Assembly (NCBI RefSeq): GCF_002412335.2
Contig: NZ_NXIB02000001.1
Coordinates: 47,182 to 111,181 of the forward strand
DNA length: 64,000 nucleotides
Direction of reading: 5' to 3'
Source: Tychonema bourrellyi FEM_GT703
GTDB lineage: Bacteria > Cyanobacteriota > Cyanobacteriia > Cyanobacteriales > Microcoleaceae
Made by a program: the position numbers and the translations under genes. The notes beneath the pieces were generated by a model that saw only the letters and a list, made by a program, of their open reading frames with translations, made no database searches and had not been told where the DNA came from. The stretch's first letter is position 1, and every line of letters begins with the position of its first letter. Below are positions 1 to 7,608 of this stretch, one piece after another.

Positions 1-243
1 TTGGGTAGAGCGTCAGCGAAACCCAACACATTATTTTAAAAGAGTTGGGTTTCGCAAAGCCTTAACCCAACCTACAAAATCTACATTTCACCTGTGAGGG
101 GTATTACCCTTTATTGATTCGCTAACAGTCTCATAGAATTCGCGTCTACACAAACAAAGTCCGCCTTCGCGGACTAAGAAAGAAATGAAAGAAAGGGCGA
201 AGGTCATTCGCGTCTACACATACCAAGTCCGCGCAACGCGAGA
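1..243. repeat. Intergenic repeats at the window edge
   Basis: No gene seen. A 12-bp inverted pair, GCGAAACCCAAC (16-27) and GTTGGGTTTCGC (44-55), is followed by TAACCCAACCTAC. This is the same GGGTTTCG/CCCAACCTAC family found at 19.9, 55.4 and 56.3 kb. Two related stretches starting TTCGCGTCTACACA (about 138 and 206) each carry an imperfect AGTCCGC...GCGGACT-like hairpin. Confidence 0.6.
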
Positions 244-807
244 TTAAGAAAATTGTATTTGGCGGTATAAATCGGCGATCGCAATTTCCACACCAACCGA
301 TTCAAGTTTCAAAGAATCACCCAAACTATATTCCGAAAGTACCCATTGCCCTTTTTCATTGCGTCGAAATACCTCTACTCCCGGCTGTTCAACTTGCACC
401 AAGACATACTCTTTTAGTGTGGAAAATTGGCGGTATTTAGCAAATTTTGTGCCGCGATCGATTGCTTCTGTGGAAGGTGATAAAACTTCGATAATCAAGG
501 AAGGAAATTGCACTAATTGTGGATCGTTATCGCGATCGTCGCAAGTTACCACAACATCAGGATAAAAATACTTTTGCCCTCGTTGTACTTGGGCTTTTAC
601 ATCCGCCATGTACATCTCGCAAGGGCGATCGACAAGGGCATCATCCAGGAGTTTCGAGAAGTTGAAGGTAATTCGATTGTGATTGCGGGTGCCGCCACTC
701 ATAGCGACGACTTCGCCATCCCAATACTCGTAGCGTTCTTCTTGGGTGGGTTCCCAAGCTAGGTATTCTTCTGCGCTCATCAATGGGCGATCGGGTAAAG
801 CAACCAT
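244..807 (-). CDS. Uma2 family (DUF820) PD-(D/E)XK endonuclease-like protein
   Basis: A 187-residue protein of the Uma2/DUF820 family, which is greatly expanded in cyanobacteria and has a restriction-endonuclease-like fold. The N-terminal SAEEYLAWE and YWDGEVVAMSGG are typical. The nuclease core is visible as YFYPDVVV (Asp84) followed by PSLIIEVLSPST (Glu107), then DRGTKFAKYR and the family ending LKEYVLV. Length is normal and the ATG start follows directly from the alignment of the N-terminus. It stands alone. The cellular role of the family is not settled; it is often called a transposase-related nuclease. Family assignment is firm, function is not. Confidence 0.85.
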   Translation of the reverse strand: MVALPDRPLMSAEEYLAWEPTQEERYEYWDGEVVAMSGGTRNHNRITFNFSKLLDDALVDRPCEMYMADVKAQVQRGQKYFYPDVVVTCDDRDNDPQLVQFPSLIIEVLSPSTEAIDRGTKFAKYRQFSTLKEYVLVQVEQPGVEVFRRNEKGQWVLSEYSLGDSLKLESVGVEIAIADLYRQIQFS

Positions 808-902
808 AAGTGCGATCGGGGAATGAAGTATGTTTCTAGAATAGCTTGAATATTGCGATCGGTCTTTAATTAAACCGAGATATTACACGATTCTCAAGTA
901 GC

Positions 903-966
903 TGTAGGGGCGGGTTCACCAACAGTCTTAAAGGCTGGAAACAGGTTAAATAAACCCGCCCCCACC
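903..966. repeat. GGGCGGGTT...AACCCGCCC dispersed repeat
   Basis: A palindromic intergenic element with arms GGGGCGGGTT (907-916) and AACCCGCCCC (953-962). Relatives lie at 12064-12123, 45740-45820 and 50950-51095. Only the arms are conserved; the interior differs between copies. Confidence 0.65.
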
Positions 967-1061
967 ACAAAAAAAGCCCTTATTGATATTGCTCCAACAT
1001 CTCAGATTAAACCAAGTTTTGCTAAGATGTAATAAATAAGCTAAAAAGCAAGCAGGTAGCC

Positions 1062-1706
1062 ATGACAGCCACCCTAATTCCAACCCCACAAGCCGGAGTT
1101 TTGCTGAAAAACATTAGCTGGCAAACTTACGAATCTCTGGTAAACGAGCTAGCAGAACAGCGGGGAATTCGTTTAACTTACGATCGCGGAACATTAGAAA
1201 TTATGACTCCATCAGATCCACATGAGGGGAACAAACAAATCTTAGGACGCTTTGTAGAAACTGTCACCGAAGAATTGAATGTAGAAATTCGCAGCCTGGG
1301 TTCGAGAACTTGCAAACGCGAGGATTTAGAACGTGGATTAGAACCGGATCAGTGCTACTACATTGAGAATGAGGGAATTGTCCGCAGCCTCAAGCAAATT
1401 GACTTGAATCAAGATCCGCCACCTGATTTAGTAATCGAGATTGACATCACCAGCAGTTCGATTAACCGCATGGAATTGTATGCGAGTTTGGGTGTGCCAG
1501 AGCTTTGGCGTTATGACGGTTCGCGTTTAATATTCTATCAGTTAGAAGGTCAGGAATATGTAGAGCGGGAGGTTTCTCCTCACTTTCCTTTTTTGTCACC
1601 CTCTGAGATTATGGGATTTGTGGAAAGGCAAAAAGATGTGGGGGAAACGTCGATGATTCGAGGGTTTCGGCAGTGGGTGAGGAGTCAAATTCATTCAGGG
1701 GAATGA
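1062..1706 (+). CDS. Uma2 family (DUF820) PD-(D/E)XK endonuclease-like protein
   Basis: A second, diverged Uma2 protein of 214 residues, convergent with nothing and about 250 bp from the first one. Family signatures are WQTYESLVNELAEQRGIRLTYDRGTLEIMTPS at residues 20-51, PPDLVIEIDITSSS with Asp122 and Glu126 as the predicted metal-binding pair, and ASLGVPELWRYDG just after. The two Uma2 genes are not recent duplicates: the N-terminal halves are clearly different subtypes. A short inverted repeat, GGCGATC-GT-GATCGCC, sits just after the stop and may help end transcription. The precise role is unknown. Confidence 0.85.
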   Translation: MTATLIPTPQAGVLLKNISWQTYESLVNELAEQRGIRLTYDRGTLEIMTPSDPHEGNKQILGRFVETVTEELNVEIRSLGSRTCKREDLERGLEPDQCYYIENEGIVRSLKQIDLNQDPPPDLVIEIDITSSSINRMELYASLGVPELWRYDGSRLIFYQLEGQEYVEREVSPHFPFLSPSEIMGFVERQKDVGETSMIRGFRQWVRSQIHSGE

Positions 1707-1776
1707 AAGGGCGATCGTGATCGCCTCTGAGTTTGGTTAGCTGGTAATGATGATATCCTTCCCCGTTAGACGCTCG

Positions 1777-2634
1777 TCATTTGTGAAATTGAGCAAGCTG
1801 TCTATCATTAATAACTTTTCTCAAATAGTCAAAGTCTGGATCAGTTGTGAAACAACTCATCTGTTGAATAATGGCTTGACCATAAGCACTAAAGTAGTCC
1901 TGTCTTTCCACTAAGCCACTAACAGACTCTATAAGTGGTTCTAAAAATGTTTTGACACTATTCTTTTGGTCTAATAGGTGATAAAAGTAAACAAGAACTG
2001 TGGCAACACAGGCTGCATGAAAAGCTCTGTCTAATGGTCTAGGAATTCGCTTTATTGCAGACATGACTAGGGCTTCTTGCTCATCTAAGTTTTCTTTATT
2101 TTTATAGAGGCCATAAACGGCCTCACCTAAAAATAAATTTACGTGCATGAACTCGTGCAAAATTGATTCTACATAAGTTTCAACAGCCCAATGTTCACCA
2201 GGAGTAATCCAGATAACTCCGAGAACGTGAGATGAAGTTCCCGACCCACCTCCCTTATTTTCTTTGAGTGGAGATTTTATGAAAACAATGTCACTAATCA
2301 AGATACGAAGCATTTCAAACAATCTTGAGTCTATTTTTTGAATTAATAGCAATGATTGTTTAAAGTTGTCTTTTATGGGAGCTTCTTCGTCCGGTGTAAA
2401 CTCCTCAATAAACCCGAATCCACTATTCATAAATGCTTCTTGAGTTCTGGAAATTCTCCTTGTGCCAAAAGATATCAACGGCAGATCTGCTAATGTAAGA
2501 TTACTTTTTTGAATCTGAGATAACTGAATAGTAAAGAGTTCTTTTAAGTTCTTCTGGCATGGTTTAATTCCAGAATTAGCATGGACAAATTTTAAAACAT
2601 TGGTAACTGTGTGAGGTAAGTTTAGAAAAAACAT
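1777..2634 (-). CDS. HExxH-motif protein, probable aKG-HExxH-type peptide beta-hydroxylase (RiPP-like)
   Basis: A 285-residue soluble protein with HEFMH at 160-164, preceded by a glycine/serine-rich loop and SSHVLGVIWITPG (134-146) and followed by IPRPLDRAFHAACVA (197-211). The pattern of HExxH, then RPL and a further His (His206) in a helix, matches the HExxH domain of enzymes that hydroxylate peptide side chains with iron and 2-oxoglutarate in RiPP pathways, rather than a classical zinc peptidase. A strong ribosome binding site (AGGAGAG) lies 5-6 bases before the ATG. It is the last gene of a reverse-strand operon behind two very small acidic peptide genes, which are its likely substrates. 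No radical SAM partner or transporter is seen nearby. Fold assignment is fairly sure; substrate and chemistry are inferred. Confidence 0.7.
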   Translation of the reverse strand: MFFLNLPHTVTNVLKFVHANSGIKPCQKNLKELFTIQLSQIQKSNLTLADLPLISFGTRRISRTQEAFMNSGFGFIEEFTPDEEAPIKDNFKQSLLLIQKIDSRLFEMLRILISDIVFIKSPLKENKGGGSGTSSHVLGVIWITPGEHWAVETYVESILHEFMHVNLFLGEAVYGLYKNKENLDEQEALVMSAIKRIPRPLDRAFHAACVATVLVYFYHLLDQKNSVKTFLEPLIESVSGLVERQDYFSAYGQAIIQQMSCFTTDPDFDYLRKVINDRQLAQFHK

Positions 2635-2742
2635 TTCGCTCTCCTAGTGTTTAGATATTATGGTGATTTTGAATGATTCTCAAGTCAACAAGGAAGTAGG
2701 ATATTTCACTCCCTTGTTAACCTTTTTATTCAAGAACTAGAA

Positions 2743-2895
2743 TTAGGTAGTAGGAGCCCATTCTTGCTCTGCCATGTAGTTGGCAATTGATTCTTGTGCA
2801 GCTTGAGAATCACGATCAACTTCTGTTGCCATGCTCTCAAGTAAATCGTCAATGTCTAACTCTTCTTTTACGGAATTGGCTTCGTGTTGAGACAT
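2743..2895 (-). CDS. Short acidic peptide, candidate RiPP precursor (50 aa)
   Basis: A 50-codon gene starting MSQHEANSVKEELDIDDLLE and ending AEQEWAPTT. It has a very good ribosome binding site (GAGAGGTGAG, about 4 bases before ATG), which is the main reason to believe it. The first two thirds are acidic and helix-prone, as in many leader peptides; the end is a short EWAPTT tail. The 64-aa peptide just upstream carries a similar EWTSSTT stretch, so EW(A/T)xxTT may mark a shared recognition or modification site. It lies 108 bp before the HExxH enzyme on the same strand. I do not recognise the family. Role as a precursor is inferred from size, operon and enzyme type. Confidence 0.65.
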   Translation of the reverse strand: MSQHEANSVKEELDIDDLLESMATEVDRDSQAAQESIANYMAEQEWAPTT

Positions 2896-2984
2896 AACTC
2901 ACCTCTCTAAATTAATGTGTTGGTTTTGCTGTTGGTGTTGGATTGAGTTATCCCACACTATCTACTATCTAGTGCGAGAGAAGA

Positions 2985-3179
2985 TTAGCTATCATCAGAA
3001 TCGTCATCATCTGATGACGAACTTGATGAAGCAGATAAACTACCGCTTGCTGCTGCCGCCGCTGCTTGCGATACAGCCGCTGTTGTTGAAGAAGTCCACT
3101 CTGTATCGCCGACTTCTCCATTTCGCTGTTCTATGTGTTCTGTGCGTTCGCGATCGTATCCTTTATATTCTTCAGGCAT
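2985..3179 (-). CDS. Short Ala/Ser/Asp-tailed peptide, candidate RiPP precursor (64 aa)
   Basis: A 64-codon gene with a strong ribosome binding site (AAAGGAG, about 8 bases before ATG). Residues 1-28 are charged (starting MPEEYKGYDRERTEHIEQRN) and lead to GDTEWTSSTT. Then come a seven-Ala run, a serine run and a terminal tract made only of Asp and Ser (DDDDSDDS). This leader-plus-low-complexity layout suits a modified peptide; Asp is a known target of peptide beta-hydroxylases, so the Asp/Ser tail is the most obvious substrate. It is the promoter-proximal gene of the three-gene operon and starts 117 bp from the AGCTCAC box cluster. Not a recognised family; no cysteines, hence not a lanthipeptide. 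Confidence 0.6.
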   Translation of the reverse strand: MPEEYKGYDRERTEHIEQRNGEVGDTEWTSSTTAAVSQAAAAAASGSLSASSSSSSDDDDSDDS

Positions 3180-3275
3180 TACAGTTACTCCTTTTGTATT
3201 GAACTGAGTGTCGGGAAGTTTTTACTTAACTTTGCTTCCCACATTTCTAATATCTCAGATACCAATTCGCTTGGC

Positions 3276-3361
3276 GGCTCAGTTTGGCTCATTCTTTTAG
3301 CTCACTAAATAGCTCACTAAATAGCTCACTGCTTCCGTTACTGAACCAAAGTGAGCTAAAA
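3276..3361. promoter_or_regulatory. Clustered AGCTCAC boxes in a divergent promoter region
   Basis: Three head-to-tail copies of AGCTCACT (3299, 3311, 3323; exact 12-bp spacing, unit AGCTCACTAAAT) are followed by an inverted copy, GTGAGCTAAAA (3351-3361), which mirrors TTTTAGCTCAC (3295-3305). Two looser GGCTCA copies precede them at 3276-3291. The cluster lies between the divergent peptide operon and the STAND gene, as operators of a shared regulator would. No direct evidence names the regulator; the STAND protein has a helix-turn-helix-like N-terminus and is one candidate. Confidence 0.45.
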
Positions 3362-3395
3362 TCGGATCGGAGCACTGTTGGGGTAATGGTGAAGT

Positions 3396-5744
3396 ATGGT
3401 TGATTCTCTGAAGGCATCAGAAGATGGGCTAAAAATCGTTGACGAAGCTAGACGCAGGAAACGCTGGCAGAAAAATTCTTTAACATGGGTACAAGAAGCC
3501 AAGACCTCAGAAGCCACACTAAAACGGTTTTGGGCGAGAAAATTTTTCATTGACCGATTTGCCTTTATTGCAATTTGTAAGGCTGTAGGTGTTAACTGGG
3601 AAGAGATTGCTGAACCCAGCGAAATTCAAGAAACAGAGTTACCTGTGGTGTCTACCGTAAAGGCACATCCCTCAATACCAAACCAGAATTTTGTGGGACG
3701 GGACAAGGCGATCGCATCCCTCAACACCCATATCAACCAAGGCGCAAAAATCATCGTCATCCAAGCCCCCGGCGGTGTCGGAAAAACCACATTGGCCCAC
3801 GAATATCTCAACTCTCAGGGTTTTGACTTAGTGCTAGACCTCCCAATGGCCAAGGAAAAAGATAATATTCAACTTGTCGATAGTGTAATTGAAGGATGGC
3901 TGAAACAAGACTTTGAGGAAGAACCAGGGCGAGAGTTTTGGGAGATGTTGCGGCGGCTGAAGCGGCAACTTCAAACTCGCAAAATAGGTATCTTAATTGA
4001 TAACTTAGAACCCGCACTAGATGGACAAGGCAGATTTATTGAACCCCATCGCCGCTATGTTGAATTATTGCGAGTTTTGGCCGATCCAACAGTGCAGTCT
4101 GTGACGCTGATAACCAGTCGCGTTCGTCTGTGCGAACCTGATGTAAATGTTGCTCACTATTTATTGCCGGGATTGAATGAGCCAGCGTGGCAGCAATTTT
4201 TTATGAGTCGCCATATTAATATAGATATTCCCACACTGAATGCGATGAACAAAGCCTATGGAGGAAATGCGAAAGCAATGGGTATCCTCTGCGGTGCAAT
4301 TCTAGAAGATTTTGATGGAGATATGGTAGCTTATTGGCGGAATAATAGTGGCGATCTGTTGGTTAAGGCTGATTTAGAAAACTTAGTAACCAGTCAGTTT
4401 CAGCGCCTCCAAGAACTTAACTCAGAAGCCTATCGACTCCTCTACCGTTTGGGATGCTATCGCTATCAGGATGTGCCGACTGTCCCGACTGAGGGATTAT
4501 TGTGTTTGTTGTGGGATGTGCCAGAAGGACAGCGCAGACGAGTTATTGAATCTTTGCGAAATCGTTCTTTGGTAGAGTTTAATAATGGAGAATATTGGTT
4601 GCATCCGATGATTCGGGCTGAGGCGATCGCGCGTTTGAGAGCAAGTGAAGATTGGGAAGAGGCAAATCGCAAAGCAGCAGAGTTTTGGACGGATAGTGTT
4701 AAGACAGTTGAAACTGTAGAAAATCTACTGAAGGCTTTTGAGGCTTACTATCACTATGTACAGATTAATGACTTTGAACAAGCTGGCTCTGTAATTGTGA
4801 GAAGGAGAGATGGCAGCAGTTGGAGAAACGGAGAATCTCTGGGAAGGTCATTTTATAGGTTAGGCTTGTTACAACCCATGATTTACTCAATTAATTCAAT
4901 TATTAACCAAGTTAAAACCGATTATATACTGAGCATACTGTATAATATTTTAGGAGTTTTCTACTGGCTAAGTGGAGGTATAAATGCAGCTATAGAATGT
5001 CACAACTTATCATTTAAAGCAGCGGAACGCACCCTTTCATCTATTAACTTAAGCCCTTCAATAGATTTTTATGCAAAAAGGCGGAAAACTTGGTCTTTAT
5101 TTAATACAGGGCTTTGTAAAATTGACTTGTGGGAACTTGAAAAAGCTGTCATTTTTTTTCAAGATATAGAATTTATTTGTAATTCTAAAAATTCAGAAAC
5201 TGGTTTATATGAAAATGAAAAAGACTATTTATATTGTTTGGCATTTTTGAACTCATGTTTGAGATTTAAAGAAACCGCCATGAGTTATGCACAACAAGGC
5301 GAAGTAGTGATTCATAAAATAGATAGTAGTTATTGGAGTCAAGGATATAGCTTATTGTTTATGGGCCTAACTTATAAAAATTTAGGAGAATTTGACAAAT
5401 CTTTTGAAATGTTCCGCCAAGCGATCGCATTTGCCGAAAAAACTCACTACACTCAGGTTAAGGCTAAAGCTTTAACTGGTTTAGCAGAGCTTTATCGAGA
5501 ACAATCCGATTTTACAACAGCACGTTTCCATCATTCAGAATCGATCGCACTTCTAGAGAAAATCGGCGCAAAATGCGATCTAGCTGAGGCTCATTATCAA
5601 TTTGCCTTAACTCACCAAAAGATGGGTGATGCCGAAAAGAGTCAGACTCCGTTTCAAGAGGCGATTCGACTCTTCACTGAAATGGAAGCACCGAAGCAAG
5701 TTGAGAAAGTCCGAAAAGCCATAGGTAAGATTGATGAAATTTAG
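3396..5744 (+). CDS. STAND-type NB-ARC ATPase with HTH-like N-terminus and C-terminal TPR repeats
   Basis: A 782-residue signalling ATPase. Residues about 25-75 (TSEATLKRFWARKFFIDRF, then CKAVGVNWEEI) look like a small helix-turn-helix domain of the Cro/C1 kind. The NB-ARC module begins NFVGRDKAIASLN (98-110), with P-loop APGGVGKTT (124-132) and Walker B GILIDNLEP (198-206), then the winged-helix part near 340-420 (LLYRLGCYR, WLHPMIRAEAI). Residues about 480-775 are TPR-like helices, clearest from EFDKSFEMFRQAIAFAEK onward. STAND proteins switch from closed to oligomeric when the TPR sensor binds a ligand; bacterial members act as transcription regulators or phage-defence sensors. No toxic effector domain (TIR, nuclease, protease) is fused, which favours regulation. 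It is divergent from the HExxH peptide operon. Confidence 0.75.
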   Translation: MVDSLKASEDGLKIVDEARRRKRWQKNSLTWVQEAKTSEATLKRFWARKFFIDRFAFIAICKAVGVNWEEIAEPSEIQETELPVVSTVKAHPSIPNQNFVGRDKAIASLNTHINQGAKIIVIQAPGGVGKTTLAHEYLNSQGFDLVLDLPMAKEKDNIQLVDSVIEGWLKQDFEEEPGREFWEMLRRLKRQLQTRKIGILIDNLEPALDGQGRFIEPHRRYVELLRVLADPTVQSVTLITSRVRLCEPDVNVAHYLLPGLNEPAWQQFFMSRHINIDIPTLNAMNKAYGGNAKAMGILCGAILEDFDGDMVAYWRNNSGDLLVKADLENLVTSQFQRLQELNSEAYRLLYRLGCYRYQDVPTVPTEGLLCLLWDVPEGQRRRVIESLRNRSLVEFNNGEYWLHPMIRAEAIARLRASEDWEEANRKAAEFWTDSVKTVETVENLLKAFEAYYHYVQINDFEQAGSVIVRRRDGSSWRNGESLGRSFYRLGLLQPMIYSINSIINQVKTDYILSILYNILGVFYWLSGGINAAIECHNLSFKAAERTLSSINLSPSIDFYAKRRKTWSLFNTGLCKIDLWELEKAVIFFQDIEFICNSKNSETGLYENEKDYLYCLAFLNSCLRFKETAMSYAQQGEVVIHKIDSSYWSQGYSLLFMGLTYKNLGEFDKSFEMFRQAIAFAEKTHYTQVKAKALTGLAELYREQSDFTTARFHHSESIALLEKIGAKCDLAEAHYQFALTHQKMGDAEKSQTPFQEAIRLFTEMEAPKQVEKVRKAIGKIDEI

Positions 5745-5849
5745 TTTTGGATATACAGCAGATTGCAGGTTTATGAGGTACACCCCATATCGATCCCCGT
5801 AGGGAAACCGCACCGTGCCCTTCTTCGTGTCAACTTAAACCGTCAGTCC

Positions 5850-6002
5850 GCCAGTCCTCCCGCCCGCCCGCCAGTCCGCCAGGGAATGAATTCCCTGGCT
5901 AATAGCTAAAGTCCTCTGAAGAGGACTAATGAGTTAAAAAATTCTTCTTATCAGTCCTCTTCAGAGGACTTTAGCTTTGAGGCAGGGGTTTCAACCCCTG
6001 CC
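5850..6002. repeat. Palindromic repeat cluster with a perfect 24-bp inverted pair
   Basis: A run of CCGCCAGTCC/CCCGCC repeats (5840-5882) is followed by AGGGAATGAATTCCCT and then two exact inverted 24-mers at 5904-5927 and 5953-5976, each itself built on AGTCCTCT/AGAGGACT. A third hairpin, GGCAGGGG-TTTCAA-CCCCTGCC, fills 5981-6002. It lies between the convergent STAND and rph genes, so the hairpins may end transcription from both sides. Looks like a MITE or REP-type unit. Confidence 0.65.
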
Positions 6003-6013
6003 GGACTGCTGGA

Positions 6014-6733
6014 CTACTCACCCAAAGCTTGCCGCTGAGCCTCCAACAATTCCTGAATCCCGATTTCTGCCAAATCCAAAATTTGATTCAACTGACTCCG
6101 ACTAAAACTTCCCTCTTCCGCAGTTCCCTGAATTTCAATGATATTCAAATCCCCATTCATCACCACATTACAATCAATTTCCGCCGCCACATCTTCCAGA
6201 TAATTCAAATCTAAAAACAGTTCGCCTTCCAAAAGTCCCACAGACACGGCCGCCACTTGACGCACAAGGGGCGATCGCACCAAATCACCTTTTTGCACCA
6301 ACTTATTCAAAGCATCAGCCACAGCCACAAACGCGCCATTAATAGAAGTCGTGCGAGTCCCCGCATCCGCTTGCAAAACATCAGCATCGACAATAATGGT
6401 TCGCTCTCCTAATAGTTCCATATCCAAGCACGATCGCAAACTCCGACCAATCAACCGCTGAATTTCCTGAGTGCGCCCCGATAACTTCATAAATTCCCGC
6501 TCTTGTCGCTGCGGTGTAGCCCCCGGTAACATTCGGTACTCCGCAGTCAGCCAACCTTTTCCGGTATTCTCCAGAAACCTCGGCACTCCCGGCTTGATCG
6601 TAACGCTGCACAGTACCTGAGTATCGCCACTTTTCGCTAGCACCGAACCGCTAGCAAATTTGGTAAATTCGCGATCGAAACTAATGGGACGAAGTTGATT
6701 TGGCTGTCTGCCATCGGCACGTTTTATAGACAT
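6014..6733 (-). CDS. rph: Ribonuclease PH
   Basis: A phosphorolytic 3'-5' exoribonuclease that trims tRNA 3' ends and uses inorganic phosphate. The sequence from [16 protein letters not shown] onward is the standard 239-residue enzyme: [48 protein letters not shown], and the C-terminal [13 protein letters not shown] are all hallmark blocks. An upstream in-frame ATG would add 21 residues ([14 protein letters not shown]...), but that segment is only a translated GGGCATC microsatellite, so the start at 6733 is chosen. adk lies 96 bp upstream on the same strand, and the two may be cotranscribed. Confidence 0.95.
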   Translation of the reverse strand: MSIKRADGRQPNQLRPISFDREFTKFASGSVLAKSGDTQVLCSVTIKPGVPRFLENTGKGWLTAEYRMLPGATPQRQEREFMKLSGRTQEIQRLIGRSLRSCLDMELLGERTIIVDADVLQADAGTRTTSINGAFVAVADALNKLVQKGDLVRSPLVRQVAAVSVGLLEGELFLDLNYLEDVAAEIDCNVVMNGDLNIIEIQGTAEEGSFSRSQLNQILDLAEIGIQELLEAQRQALGE

Positions 6734-6734
6734 A

Positions 6735-6812
6735 AGTAATTGGGAATCGGTAATAGGGAATTGGGCATCGGGCATCGGGAATTGGGCATCGGGCATCGGG
6801 CATCGGGCATTG
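6735..6812. repeat. GGGCATC/GGGAATT microsatellite between adk and rph
   Basis: Tandem variants of a 7-bp unit (GGGCATC, GGGAATT) fill the spacer between adk and rph. Part of it is open in frame with rph and could add a spurious N-terminal extension if copy number changes. Similar 7-mers border proC and the gene at 63 kb. Confidence 0.7.
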
Positions 6813-6829
6813 GAACTGACAACTAATGA

Positions 6830-7384
6830 CTAATGACTATTAACAATTTTAAGAATATCTTGCTGCACTTTTTCTGGCGGCTGGTCGCCGTTGATAATTA
6901 ACAGTTTATTCCGATGCTCGTAATAATCTAAAATAGGGATAGTTTGCTCGTGGTATAAATCGAGACGGCGCTGTAAAATTTCTGGACTATCGTCCGATCG
7001 ATCTCGTTCGATCGATCGACTCAACAACACCTCAGTCGGAACTTTCAACCAAATCGCCCAATCTAGCTGTTGTGCCAAATCATCTAACAAAAAATCCAAC
7101 TCCTCAGCTTGAAAAGCCGTTCGCGGATAGCCCTCCAACACCCAGCCATTAAAAACATCCCACAGCAGCAGTCTCTGGCGAAAGAATTGAATCATAGCTG
7201 CGTCGGGCACTAATTCCCCTGTTTCCACATAAGGCATCGCCAACTTGCCCAAATCTGTTTCAGAGGCGATCGCACCCCGCAGAATGTCCCCCACAGCCAG
7301 CAAAGGAATGCTCAAATCGCTGCACAGTAGTTGTGCCTGAGTTCCCTTCCCCGCTCCAGGCCCTCCCAGAATCACCAATCTCAC
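6830..7384 (-). CDS. adk: Adenylate kinase (short form)
   Basis: An ATP:AMP phosphotransferase of 184 residues with P-loop GGPGAGKGT (7-15), the AMP-binding region GDILRGAIASETDLG (32-46) and YVETGELVPDAAM, and LEGYPRT (83-89) in place of the commoner DGFPRT. The LID is the short type found in many cyanobacterial enzymes (ERDRSDDSPEILQRRLDLY), without zinc cysteines. The start is GTG at 7384. Cyanobacteria usually carry another adk in the ribosomal-protein cluster, so this may be a second isozyme. It lies upstream of rph on the same strand. Confidence 0.9.
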   Translation of the reverse strand: MRLVILGGPGAGKGTQAQLLCSDLSIPLLAVGDILRGAIASETDLGKLAMPYVETGELVPDAAMIQFFRQRLLLWDVFNGWVLEGYPRTAFQAEELDFLLDDLAQQLDWAIWLKVPTEVLLSRSIERDRSDDSPEILQRRLDLYHEQTIPILDYYEHRNKLLIINGDQPPEKVQQDILKIVNSH

Positions 7385-7608
7385 TGTGCCTTGCTCCTAG
7401 CGCTGCGACATTCAAAGTTTAGCCGTTATTGAGATAAATTGGGCAAAATGGCTGCGATCGCCACTATTACTAGCTTCTGATAACTGGTACATTTAGTGTT
7501 CGATCCGATTTGCGATCGGCCAGGTACACTATATATTGTCAAGCAGGCTTCTTCCATCTCAAAGTCGGAGCAGCCCTCAAGACTTAGTTGTTGATTAGAT
7601 ATTGCCCT

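Noticed and set aside
1777-2634. Ordinary zinc metallopeptidase
   Set aside because: HExxH alone would allow it, but the following RPL-...-FH helix and the small-peptide operon fit the peptide-hydroxylase family better. Not excluded.
2915-3202. A 95-codon forward frame over the small peptide gene
   Set aside because: Rich in Leu, Cys and Tyr from reading Asp/Ser/Ala codons backwards; no ribosome binding site, while the reverse-strand peptide has a strong one.
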